Made by a program: the position numbers and the translations under genes. From Bifidobacterium breve (lineage in GTDB: Bacteria > Actinomycetota > Actinomycetes > S36-B12), in the NCBI GenBank assembly GCA_943328365.2, contig CALPZT020000057.1, positions 1 to 8,016 on the forward strand: 8,016 nucleotides of DNA, in the 5' to 3' direction. The notes beneath the pieces were generated by a model that saw nothing but the letters and a program-made list of their open reading frames with translations, was not told the origin of the DNA and made no database searches. Each line of letters opens with the position of its first letter. Within the stretch, counting starts at the first letter, position 1. Below are positions 1 to 6,502 of the stretch, piece by piece.

Positions 1-406
1 CGATGCCGATGATGGTCTCGAGCCGGCCCAGCGGATCGCCCGCGATGAACTTCGCCTCCTGCGTTCCCACCGAGCTGTTGATCATGACCCTGACGTTCTG
101 CTCGAGGCGACCCGCCTCGTCGACGGGGCCATCGCCCTGCCACGCCATCTTGAGGTCGACCGTCGCCTGGCCAGTCTGCGGGTTCACCCCGATGGGCTCC
201 ACGGTGATGATGAGCCCCGGCTGATCGGTCGGTCCAAGACCACCGGTCACATTGTTCGTGCCCTCGGAGTTGTAGAAGCTCACCACGAGGACATAGAGCA
301 CCGCCACCAGGGCGAGGATCGCGACGAGCACCCGGCGCCCGCGGCGCGAGAGGGGGCGCGGCCGAGGCGTGGCGACTGTTCGCCGCCGGCCGATGGACAC
401 GGCCAC
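1..406 (-). CDS. Membrane-anchored DUF4436-like protein, partial (3' end outside window)
   Basis: An open frame of 135 codons runs from a GTG at 404-406 to the window edge without a stop. Only the N-terminal part is visible. Residues 1-25 are rich in arginine (RRRTVATPRPRPLSRRGRR). One hydrophobic segment follows at about residues 26-43 (VLVAILALVAVLYVLVV), which suggests a single-pass N-in membrane anchor. The rest is an extracytoplasmic, beta-rich region with ITVEPIGVNPQTGQATVDL and a later EAGRLEQNVRVMINSS stretch. From memory this pattern of a short anchor followed by a 'defines X, valid for DUF' beta domain resembles actinobacterial DUF4436 proteins, but the family call is tentative. The gene starts 2 bases after the ftsX stop, so it is probably co-transcribed with ftsEX. 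A second GTG at 398-400 is an alternative start; neither has a convincing ribosome binding site. Function is unknown. Confidence 0.75.
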   Translation of the reverse strand, partial: MAVSIGRRRTVATPRPRPLSRRGRRVLVAILALVAVLYVLVVSFYNSEGTNNVTGGLGPTDQPGLIITVEPIGVNPQTGQATVDLKMAWQGDGPVDEAGRLEQNVRVMINSSVGTQEAKFIAGDPLGRLETIIGI

Positions 407-408
407 CG

Positions 409-1317
409 CTAGACGCGCAGGTACTTGCGGAGGGTGAAGAACGCGGAGAGCCCGGCAAGCAGGATACCCACGACGAACATCAGCGGGGCGATAGCGAACA
501 CCGCATCCCATCCGACGAACGAGGTGAACTGGAACGATGGCGCGAGGATCTGGTCGATCACGACGGCCTTCGTGACGATGAGGCCGAAGATCGCCAGCAC
601 CGCCCCCACTCCAGCCGAGAATGCGGCCTCGAGCAGGAAGGGCAGTTGGATGTAGAAGTTGGACGCCCCGACAAGGCGCATGATGCCGGTCTCACGGCGT
701 CGGCTGAACGCCGCCACCCTCATCGTGTTCACGATGAGGAGCACCGTCACGACAAGCATCGACAGGGCGATGAGGAGCGCGATGAGCTGGAGGCCGCCGA
801 GCAGTCTGAAGAACTTGTCGAGGATCTGCCGCTGGTCGTTGACCTGCTCGATCCCGGGACGGCCGGCGAACGCCGACGCGACGACTTCATAGCTCGTCGG
901 ATCCGAGAGCTTCACGCGGAAGGACTCCGGCAGTGCTCCCTGCGACACGTTGTCGGCGATCGGCGAGTTCTTGAACTGCTCCTGGAACCGCGCGTAGGCG
1001 TCGGCCTTCGACTCGTAGAAGATCTCCTGCACGAGGGGTCGAAGCGACTCGAGGTCGGACTTGATCTGATCGCGCTGCGCCTGGGTGACGGCCTCGCCGC
1101 TGCACGAGGGAGTGTCACTGCCCTTGCTGCACAGGAAGATCGAGACCTCGACCTTGTCGTACCAAAAGTCCTTCATCGTCGTGACCTGCGCACGCACGAG
1201 CATGCTCGCTCCGAACAGCCCGAGCGATACAGCAACGGTGATGATGACCGCGAGGGTCATGGTGAGGTTGCGGCGCAGGCCGCTGCTCACCTCGCTGGCG
1301 ACGAATGTGGCGCGCAT
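409..1317 (-). CDS. ftsX: Cell division permease FtsX
   Basis: This is the membrane subunit of the FtsEX complex, an ABC-type system that uses ATP hydrolysis in the cytoplasm to activate peptidoglycan hydrolases outside during division. In actinobacteria the known partner is a NlpC/P60 hydrolase such as RipC. The 302-residue protein has the family layout. TM1 is at about 20-42, an extracellular domain spans about 45-168, and TM2 is at about 173-197. The cytoplasmic loop carries RRRETGIMRLVGAS (207-219), a permease signature. TM3 is at about 228-252 and TM4 at about 270-295. Two cysteines in the extracellular domain (C63, C72) could form a disulfide. The ATG overlaps the ftsE stop by one base (TAATG), so translation is probably coupled. 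Length and architecture are normal for actinobacterial FtsX, and the call is secure. Confidence 0.95.
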   Translation of the reverse strand: MRATFVASEVSSGLRRNLTMTLAVIITVAVSLGLFGASMLVRAQVTTMKDFWYDKVEVSIFLCSKGSDTPSCSGEAVTQAQRDQIKSDLESLRPLVQEIFYESKADAYARFQEQFKNSPIADNVSQGALPESFRVKLSDPTSYEVVASAFAGRPGIEQVNDQRQILDKFFRLLGGLQLIALLIALSMLVVTVLLIVNTMRVAAFSRRRETGIMRLVGASNFYIQLPFLLEAAFSAGVGAVLAIFGLIVTKAVVIDQILAPSFQFTSFVGWDAVFAIAPLMFVVGILLAGLSAFFTLRKYLRV

Positions 1318-2006
1318 TACTGGGCGTACCCGTAGACGCCGCGCGACTGGTCGCGCACGAGGTGGCCGCCGTCGAGCTCGATGACCCGGCGGCGCATCTG
1401 GTCGACGATATTCGAGTCATGGGTCGACATCACGACCGTGGTGCCGAGCTGATTGATGCGATCGAGAAGCTTCATGATGTCGGCCGATGTTCCGGGGTCG
1501 AGGTTTCCGGTCGGCTCGTCGGCGATGAGGATCATCGGACGATTCACGAATGCCCGCGCGATCGCCACGCGCTGCTGCTCGCCGCCGGAGAGCTCATCGG
1601 GACGCCGAAGCTCCTTGCCCTCGAGGCCGACGACCTCGAGCACCTCAGGCACGACGCGCTTGATGTGGCTCTTGGGCTTGCCGATCACCTCGAGGGCGAA
1701 GGCCACGTTCTCGGCGACGGTCTTGTTCGGGAGGAGCCGGAAATCCTGGAACACGGTGCCGATCTGGCGGCGCAGCCCGGGGATTTTCCAGTTTGAGAGC
1801 TTGCTCAGCTCCTTGCCAGCAACCCACACCTGGCCGCTCGTCGGGCGCTCCTCGCGCAGGACGAGCCGAAGGAAGGTGGACTTGCCAGAACCCGACGGCC
1901 CCACGAGGAAGATGAACTCCCCCTTTTCAATCTCCAATGAGACGGCGTCAAGTGCTGGCCGGTTCTGGCTCGCATAGATCTTGGACACGCGGTCGAAGAG
2001 GATCAC
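1317..2006 (-). CDS. ftsE: Cell division ATP-binding protein FtsE
   Basis: This is the cytoplasmic ATPase partner of FtsX. All ABC motifs are intact in the 229-residue protein: Walker A GPSGSGKST at 36-44, Q-loop glutamine at 87 in VFQDFRLL, signature LSGGEQQR at 139-146, Walker B ILIADEP at 159-165, D-loop NLD, and the switch histidine H196 in STHD. The FtsE-typical start 'MI.F..VSK.Y' and the phrase RPALDAVSLEI are present. The gene starts with GTG, 30 bases after the prfB stop. No Shine-Dalgarno sequence precedes the start. Instead a TAGACT hexamer sits exactly six bases upstream, which fits a leaderless transcript (listed separately). The gene may also be read through from prfB. The identification is secure and the mode of expression is inferred. 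Confidence 0.96.
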   Translation of the reverse strand: MILFDRVSKIYASQNRPALDAVSLEIEKGEFIFLVGPSGSGKSTFLRLVLREERPTSGQVWVAGKELSKLSNWKIPGLRRQIGTVFQDFRLLPNKTVAENVAFALEVIGKPKSHIKRVVPEVLEVVGLEGKELRRPDELSGGEQQRVAIARAFVNRPMILIADEPTGNLDPGTSADIMKLLDRINQLGTTVVMSTHDSNIVDQMRRRVIELDGGHLVRDQSRGVYGYAQ

Positions 2007-2012
2007 GGAATG

Positions 2013-2018
2013 AGTCTA
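2013..2018 (-). promoter_or_regulatory. Candidate -10 element for a leaderless ftsE transcript
   Basis: On the minus strand the sequence reads TAGACT, then six bases, then the GTG of ftsE. TANNNT placed 6-8 bases before the start codon is the usual geometry of actinobacterial leaderless promoters, where the first base of the start codon is also the transcription start. No good -35 is visible about 17 bases upstream. The absence of any purine-rich ribosome binding site before ftsE supports the idea. A TANNNT match is common by chance, so this remains a candidate. Confidence 0.4.
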
Positions 2019-2036
2019 AGCGGAGTTCGGCAGTGC

Positions 2037-3155
2037 CTATGCCGCCCCGCGCTGCATGCGCCATCGAATGCCCGACTCGATGAAGGAATCAATCTCGCCA
2101 TCGAGGACACCCGAGGTGTTGCCCGTTTCGGTTTCGGTGCGCAGATCCTTCACCATCTGGTACGGATGCAGCACGTACGACCGCATTTGATTGCCCCATG
2201 AGCCTGCCGTATCGCCCTTGAGGGCGTCCATCTTCGCCCGCTCCTCATGCCTGCGTCGCTCGAGCAGCTTCGCCTGGAGCACCGCCATCGCGGTGGCCCG
2301 GTTCTGCAGCTGGGAGCGCTCGTTCTGGCACGACACGACAATGCCGGTCGGAAGGTGGGTGATGCGCACCGCCGAGTCAGTCGTGTTCACTCCCTGGCCG
2401 CCCGGGCCGCTCGACCGGTAGACGTCCACGCGAAGGTCGTCGTCCGGAATCTCGACACTCTCCGCCTGAGCGACCACCGGGATCACCTCGACCCCTGCGA
2501 AGGATGTCTGGCGCCGGCCCTGATTGTCGAAGGGCGAGATGCGGACGAGGCGATGGGTGCCCTGCTCGACCGAGAGGGTTCCGTACGCGTAGGGGGCCTT
2601 GACCGCGAATGTCACCGACTTGATGCCGGCCTCCTCGGCATAGGACGTGTCGTAGACCTCGATCGGCCAGTTGTGCCGCTCGCAGAAGCGCGAGTACATG
2701 CGCAGGAGCATCTCGGCCCAGTCGGCCGCGTCGACCCCGCCCGCCTCCGCCCGGATCGTCATGAGCGCCTCGCGGGCGTCGTATTCGCCGGAGAGCAGCG
2801 TGCGAACCTCGAGCTCGGCGACTGCCTGCGCAAGGTCGTCGAGCTCTTTCATTGCCTCAGCGATCGCAGCCTCATCGCCCTCGTCCTCGGCGAGCTCGAA
2901 GAGAATCGGCAGGTCGCCCAGGCGCCTGCTCAGCGCCTCGAACTTGCGCACCTCGCCCTGCACGAATGACAGCCTCGACGTGATCTGCTGGGCCTGCTCA
3001 GGGTCGTCCCACAGGTCGGGGACCGATGCCTGAGCCTCGAGGTCAGCGATCGATTCGCGCATCTGCGGCAGGTCGAGTACCTGCTCGATGCTGCTGAGGA
3101 CGGTATTCAGTGCCGCGATGCGCTCTTGGACCTCGGAGGATGCCACGAGGCCCAA
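2037..3155 (-). CDS. prfB: Peptide chain release factor 2 (RF2)
   Basis: RF2 recognises UGA and UAA stop codons in the ribosomal A site and triggers peptide release. The specificity tripeptide SPF is at residues 207-209, which separates RF2 from RF1, and the catalytic GGQ motif is at 252-254 within SSGPGGQGVNTTDSAVRIT. The N-terminal helical domain contains PDLWDDPEQAQ (46-56), typical of actinobacterial RF2. The frame is uninterrupted over 372 residues with no in-frame UGA near codon 25, so there is no sign of the autoregulatory +1 frameshift used by many other bacteria. The start is uncertain. A TTG at 3153-3155 is the longest choice, and a GTG at 3144-3146 would remove three residues; neither has a clear ribosome binding site. 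The gene begins 15 bases after the stop of the last tad gene and ends 30 bases before ftsE, so it may be co-transcribed with both. Confidence 0.95.
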   Translation of the reverse strand: MGLVASSEVQERIAALNTVLSSIEQVLDLPQMRESIADLEAQASVPDLWDDPEQAQQITSRLSFVQGEVRKFEALSRRLGDLPILFELAEDEGDEAAIAEAMKELDDLAQAVAELEVRTLLSGEYDAREALMTIRAEAGGVDAADWAEMLLRMYSRFCERHNWPIEVYDTSYAEEAGIKSVTFAVKAPYAYGTLSVEQGTHRLVRISPFDNQGRRQTSFAGVEVIPVVAQAESVEIPDDDLRVDVYRSSGPGGQGVNTTDSAVRITHLPTGIVVSCQNERSQLQNRATAMAVLQAKLLERRRHEERAKMDALKGDTAGSWGNQMRSYVLHPYQMVKDLRTETETGNTSGVLDGEIDSFIESGIRWRMQRGAA

Positions 3156-3170
3156 GGGTACGTGGCCCGG

Positions 3171-3614
3171 TCACGGAGCGGTTCGGTAGTCCAGCCGGGC
3201 AGAGGATTCGATCCGGACCCGGTCGCTTCGCAGCGACCCGAAGAAGGGCAGGCGCAATGGCTCGCTCAGCCGGACTCGCACGGTGACGCCGTCGGTCGTG
3301 ATCGACTCGATCGCGATCTCGTCGCTCCCGCGGGCAATGCCAACCTGGCGCCGGGCAGCCGATGCGACGGCCACCGGGCTCAGCCTGGTGCCGATCGAGG
3401 CACCGTTGGCGTAGTAGCTGTCGAGGTCGATCGACTGAGCCCCGGCCAGGGCCGCTGAATCCCCCAGCGACATCAGCGCTCGCCGCTGGAGAAAGGCGGC
3501 CGACACGTCGACGGCGACTGCCACGGCCAGGATGCCGACGACGATCATGCCGATCCCGAGGAGGAGGACGCTCCCGCGCTCATCCCGCTGCAAGCCAGAC
3601 CAGGCGGCGCTCAA
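3171..3614 (-). CDS. TadG-like pilus assembly protein (Rv3654c-type)
   Basis: This is a small protein of the group annotated as TadG/TadE-related in actinobacterial Tad loci, thought to be exported and to act in pilus biogenesis. The N-terminus reads QRDERGSVLLLGIGMIVVGI with one membrane segment at about 16-37. The following RRALMSLGDSAALAGAQSID (44-63) matches the 'L.D.AALAGA' pattern that marks this family. The rest is a short extracytoplasmic domain ending at residue 147. I chose the TTG at 3612-3614 because it overlaps the preceding stop by four bases (TTGA), like the other junctions here. A longer frame reaching to 3707 would run through the neighbour and adds only arginine-rich, shadow-like sequence. 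At the prepilin-like site G14 is followed by SVLLL, so the glutamate at +5 seen in the two neighbours is missing. prfB begins 15 bases downstream. Confidence 0.8.
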   Translation of the reverse strand: MSAAWSGLQRDERGSVLLLGIGMIVVGILAVAVAVDVSAAFLQRRALMSLGDSAALAGAQSIDLDSYYANGASIGTRLSPVAVASAARRQVGIARGSDEIAIESITTDGVTVRVRLSEPLRLPFFGSLRSDRVRIESSARLDYRTAP

Positions 3615-4081
3615 GACGAACCCCGGAAGACGTCGACGGGCACCTCGTGCATCGCGTGGATCGGCACCGAGAACGAACGACCGTCCGCGAGGCTTGACGG
3701 AATCCACGGCAGGTCGACCGCCCAGTCGAGGTCAACGCTCACCACGGCCCCAGGCGCGAGGCAGTCGCCGCCACCGCACGTGATGCTCAGCGATGAAGGG
3801 GGCAATTCGAAGCCTTGGTCGAGAAACGCGAGCCGGGCCGCGACATCGGCCCGCTGATGTCCGAGCGGGACCGAGTCAGCGCTCACAAATGCCCGCCCCG
3901 CCTCACGAGCCGCCTGGGAGCTCGCGAACGCCGCCGCCTGCACCCGCATGACCGACATGACGATGTAGGCGAGGGGCATGAGGACGAGGACGCCGATGAC
4001 GAGGAATTCGGTGACGGCGCTGCCGCGGTCGCTCGACGCGGATCGGCGAGTGGACGCTCTGGCAGTCACTGGACGTGTCAC
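3611..4081 (-). CDS. TadE-like pseudopilin, second copy (minor pilin)
   Basis: A 156-residue protein with the TadE-type N-terminus DRGSAVTEFLVIGVLVL. A prepilin-style site is visible at G20, followed by SAVTE with glutamate at +5. One membrane segment (about 26-46) follows, then an extracytoplasmic domain. This domain contains two cysteines in TCGGGDC (C102, C107), which could pair, and a beta-rich tail with DLDWAVDLPWIP. TadE-family pseudopilins are processed by the prepilin peptidase and help pilus assembly. The GTG start overlaps the upstream tadE stop by four bases (GTGA), and the stop overlaps the next gene's TTG by four bases, so translation is probably coupled throughout. Its small size and lack of a von Willebrand domain set it apart from classical TadG. 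I am confident of the general class but not of the exact role. Confidence 0.85.
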   Translation of the reverse strand: MTRPVTARASTRRSASSDRGSAVTEFLVIGVLVLMPLAYIVMSVMRVQAAAFASSQAAREAGRAFVSADSVPLGHQRADVAARLAFLDQGFELPPSSLSITCGGGDCLAPGAVVSVDLDWAVDLPWIPSSLADGRSFSVPIHAMHEVPVDVFRGSS

Positions 4082-4494
4082 GGCTGCTCCGCAAGCGCGT
4101 GACCGTCAATGTGCATCGCCGTCGGCCCGAGCAGGCCGAGGAGCGGGAGTTGTGCATCGACACCGACCGCGACGACAAGAACTCCCTCATGATTCTCGCG
4201 CCAGACGGTGATGTCCTCAACGACATCGCCCGCCACGTTGCCGGCGAGCAGGGCCCTCGTGCGCCGCTCCCCTGCGCCGAGATCGGCGCCCGCCAGGGCT
4301 GCGGCCCGGGCGCCCTCGGCAGCAGCGGCCGTGATCGTGGCCCGGACGTGCAGTACGAGTGCGATCTGGAGTACGGCAAGGCCGACAGCGAGCAGGATCG
4401 GGGCAACGAGGGCGAACTCGACGGTGGCGTTGCCGCGCTCCGCCGCCAGCCGCCGGATAGGCGGCGAGCGGTCGGCGCGATGGCAGTCGATCAC
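4078..4494 (-). CDS. tadE: TadE family pseudopilin
   Basis: A 138-residue protein starting at the GTG at 4492-4494, which overlaps the stop of the pilin-like gene by four bases (GTGA). A longer frame reaching to 4716 would cover the whole pilin-like gene and yields unpatterned Arg/Cys/His-rich sequence, so I reject it. The TadE signature is clear: ERGNATVEFALVAPILL at residues 19-35, with prepilin-type processing expected after G21 and glutamate at +5 (E26). One membrane helix follows at about 27-49. The next helix, RATITAAAAEGARAAALAGA (51-70), continues the pilin-like rod and carries the 'A..EGAR.AA' pattern of TadE. A short C-terminal domain is exported. The family is processed by the prepilin peptidase and is needed for Flp pilus biogenesis. 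Its stop overlaps the next TadE-like gene. Confidence 0.9.
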   Translation of the reverse strand: MIDCHRADRSPPIRRLAAERGNATVEFALVAPILLAVGLAVLQIALVLHVRATITAAAAEGARAAALAGADLGAGERRTRALLAGNVAGDVVEDITVWRENHEGVLVVAVGVDAQLPLLGLLGPTAMHIDGHALAEQP

Positions 4495-4685
4495 GGAGCT
4501 GAGACCGACGAGATCGCCCGGTTGAGGACCGAGGTCAGCTGATCGTCGGCAATGAGCCAGATGGCGGTGACGAGGCCAGCGGTCATCACCGAGACAAGCA
4601 CCCAGCCAGGCACGTCTCCACGATCCTCGGCGAGGGTCGAGAGCCGCGCCGCAAACCGGGCATAAGCGCGAGTGGTCATGGACAT
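4491..4685 (-). CDS. Flp-like small membrane protein, putative major pilin of the Tad cluster
   Basis: A 64-residue protein in the position where actinobacterial Tad loci carry the Flp pilin, between tadC and tadE. The N-terminus is basic (RAYARFAARL). It is followed by EDRGDVPGWVLVSVMTAG and one hydrophobic segment (about 27-46), then a short tail LNRAISSVSAP. Size, position and a Gly before the hydrophobic stretch suggest a pilin. However, G23 is followed by DVPGW, so the glutamate at +5 of classical Flp pilins is replaced by tryptophan, and a proline enters the helix start. The ATG at 4683-4685 has the best ribosome binding site of the cluster. A second ATG two codons in is less well spaced. 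It could instead be a platform accessory peptide, and the pilin role is inferred. Confidence 0.8.
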   Translation of the reverse strand: MSMTTRAYARFAARLSTLAEDRGDVPGWVLVSVMTAGLVTAIWLIADDQLTSVLNRAISSVSAP

Positions 4686-4690
4686 TATTG

Positions 4691-4697
4691 CTCCTTC
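4691..4697 (-). promoter_or_regulatory. Strong ribosome binding site of the pilin-like gene
   Basis: The minus strand reads GAAGGAG followed by five bases (CAATA) and the ATG at 4685. This is close to a perfect anti-Shine-Dalgarno match with good spacing. It decides the start in favour of the first ATG. The surrounding 42-base gap (4686-4727) is the only real intergenic space inside the tad cluster and is clearly A-rich compared with its surroundings. That suits high translation of a structural subunit. Confidence 0.8.
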
Positions 4698-4727
4698 TTG
4701 TTGGGTTGGATTTCATTGATGGGTCGG

Positions 4728-5630
4728 CTATCGAACGATGAGTTGCAGGCTCTGGAATCCCGGGAAGAGTGCGATGAGAACGACCGTCGGCAGGATCAGG
4801 AAGACAACCGGGATGAGCATCGCGACGTCCTTGCGGCCCGCTGCCTCCATGAGCGAGCGCCTCCCCGCTGCCCGAGCATCCGCCGCCTGCGCACGCAGCA
4901 CCTCTGCCATCGGCGTGCCCCGCTCGATCGCCATGATGAGTCCGTCGACGAAGCGCTCGACCTCGGGGCTCGCCGTACGCTCGGCAATCCCGCGCAGCGC
5001 CTGATCGAGCGGGGCGCCAGCCCGCAGCTCGCCCATGGCAACGCCGAACTCAGCCGCGAGATCCCCGCTCACCGTGCGAGTCACCCGCTCGATCGCGGCG
5101 ACCGGTGATTCTCCTGCAGCGACCGCAAAGGCGAGCAGCTCGGCAACGACCGGGAGCTGCTGGCCCATCCGGACCTTTCGAGCCTTGACCTGACGTGCGA
5201 GGTGCCGATCGGCGAACAGCAGCGCTACCCCGGCACCGAACAGTGGCAGCACCACGATTGCGATCGCCGCCCCGCCCCGGGCGATGGCCACGAGGCCGAG
5301 CAGCCCCCCGCACACAATCCCGACGGCTCCGAAGGCGATCTGCTCGACCCGAAATGCATCGAGGTCGTCACCGCGCCCAGCCCGGCGAAGGCGTGCCCGC
5401 AGTGAGGCATCCGATGAATCCGAACGGCTCGGTCGCGCAAGTGCGATGAGCGTGGTCATGGCAGACGCGGCCGGACGCTGGGTGCGGGCAGTCGCCGGGG
5501 AGGAGGGATCGTAGGGTGCGATCCGGCTGATGATGCTCGGCCGGCTCGTCGCGCCCAAGCGCGCCATCAGGAGGAGGGCCCCGCACGCGAACGCAAGCCC
5601 GAGCAGCGCGCCTGCTGCCTGCGGGGTCAC
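4728..5630 (-). CDS. tadC: Tad secretion platform protein TadC
   Basis: This is the second inner-membrane platform subunit of the Tad system, partner of TadB, carrying a type II secretion system F (T2SSF) domain. The 300-residue protein has an N-terminal membrane segment (about 5-24), a linker with low-complexity Ser/Ala/Pro (40-75), and a hydrophobic pair at about 96-140. The cytoplasmic T2SSF helical region runs from about 155 to 265. A C-terminal membrane segment at about 268-289 ends in FPGFQSL. The stretch RRSLMEAAGRKDVAMLIPVV (257-276) is a TadC hallmark, as is the closing 'LPTVVLIALFPG'. The GTG start overlaps the tadB stop by four bases (GTGA), so the pair is translationally coupled. 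The gene appears complete and ordinary. Confidence 0.92.
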   Translation of the reverse strand: MTPQAAGALLGLAFACGALLLMARLGATSRPSIISRIAPYDPSSPATARTQRPAASAMTTLIALARPSRSDSSDASLRARLRRAGRGDDLDAFRVEQIAFGAVGIVCGGLLGLVAIARGGAAIAIVVLPLFGAGVALLFADRHLARQVKARKVRMGQQLPVVAELLAFAVAAGESPVAAIERVTRTVSGDLAAEFGVAMGELRAGAPLDQALRGIAERTASPEVERFVDGLIMAIERGTPMAEVLRAQAADARAAGRRSLMEAAGRKDVAMLIPVVFLILPTVVLIALFPGFQSLQLIVR

Positions 5631-6502
5631 GGGGCGGCCATCCGGGGCTCAGCGGGCAGCCGCCCGATGAGGAGCATGACCCGGTAGGCGGTGAACGACA
5701 TTCCGGCGGCGACGAGGAGTACGAGCGCACCTGTGAGTGACGCGTAGGCCTGCGCGGCCTCGGGCCGTGAGCACAGGAGCGCCAGCGTGATCCACGGCGC
5801 TGCAACGGCGAGCCGCGCCGCGCTCACCGTCCAGCTCTGGCGCGACTCGATCTCGCCGCGGGTTCGCGCGTCCTCGCGCAGCAGCGCGCTCAAGGTGCGA
5901 AGGACGGTTCCGAGGTCGGTGCCGCCCACCTCACGGGCGATGCGGAGCGACGCCGTGACCCGATCAGCAACCGGATCGCTCAACGACTTCTCGAGTACGT
6001 CGAGCGACGCGAGGAACGAGCCGGTGGCCCGGTATTCGCCCTCGAAGAGCCGAAAGGACTCGCGCAGCGGCTCGGGACCCCTATGCCCGAGTTGACCGAC
6101 AGCCTCCGGGAGCGACATGCCCGCTCGGACGGCCGAGACGAGCGCATCGACAGCATCGGGCCACGCCGACCGAAGTGCCTTCTGGCGTGCTGCTGCGCGA
6201 CGCCGAAGCAAGAGGATCGGAATGTAGGCCGCGACGCCTCCGGCAATGAGCGCGGCCATGGGCACGGCCGTGACGAGAAGAGCTGCGACAGCGACGAGCA
6301 GTGCCCCTGCTGCGCACGCGCCGACCAGGCTCGGCACCGTTGCGCGCGGTATCCCCGACTGGTCGATGAGCTGCTGCAGTCGACTGCGCGATCCAGCCCC
6401 TGGCGCATCACCTGATACTCCGCCCGACCCGAACCGATCGGTCACGGCGAACAGGACGAGCATCGCGCCGAGGCCCGCGATGAGGCCGACGACGGCCCCC
6501 AT
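5627..6502 (-). CDS. tadB: Tad secretion platform protein TadB
   Basis: This is an inner-membrane platform protein that works with TadC and the TadA ATPase to assemble and export pilin. The 291-residue protein has an N-terminal membrane segment (about 4-20) and a cytoplasmic linker with RLQQLIDQSGIPRATVPSL, which resembles the usual 'L...L..AG' lead-in of TadB. A hydrophobic pair follows at about 59-98, then a T2SSF domain at about 110-225. Within that domain, WPDAVDALVSAVRAGMSLPE (114-133) and AREVGGTDLGTVLRTLSALL (189-208) are typical. Two further membrane segments lie at about 230-245 and 254-279. The ATG overlaps the tadA stop by one base (TGATG), and the stop overlaps the tadC GTG. Confidence 0.92.
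   Translation of the reverse strand: MGAVVGLIAGLGAMLVLFAVTDRFGSGGVSGDAPGAGSRSRLQQLIDQSGIPRATVPSLVGACAAGALLVAVAALLVTAVPMAALIAGGVAAYIPILLLRRRAAARQKALRSAWPDAVDALVSAVRAGMSLPEAVGQLGHRGPEPLRESFRLFEGEYRATGSFLASLDVLEKSLSDPVADRVTASLRIAREVGGTDLGTVLRTLSALLREDARTRGEIESRQSWTVSAARLAVAAPWITLALLCSRPEAAQAYASLTGALVLLVAAGMSFTAYRVMLLIGRLPAEPRMAAP

Noticed and set aside
646..1335. Open frame of 229 codons on the plus strand opposite ftsX
   Set aside because: It is a charged, low-pattern shadow of ftsX with no ribosome binding site or family signature.
2247..2969. Open frame of 240 codons on the plus strand opposite prfB
   Set aside because: Composition is typical of an antisense shadow, with no recognisable motif, while the opposite strand encodes an intact RF2.
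2037..3155. Programmed +1 frameshift in prfB
   Set aside because: The frame is continuous from the N-terminus with no in-frame UGA and no CUUUGA slippery site near codon 25.
3171..3707. Longer version of the TadG-like gene starting at 3707
   Set aside because: The extra N-terminus runs through the preceding gene and is unpatterned. The TTG overlapping the upstream stop by four bases matches the other junctions.
4078..4716. Longer version of tadE starting at 4716
   Set aside because: The extra 74 residues cover the entire pilin-like gene in another frame and are Arg/Cys/His-rich. The GTGA overlap at 4491-4494 gives a normal 138-aa TadE.
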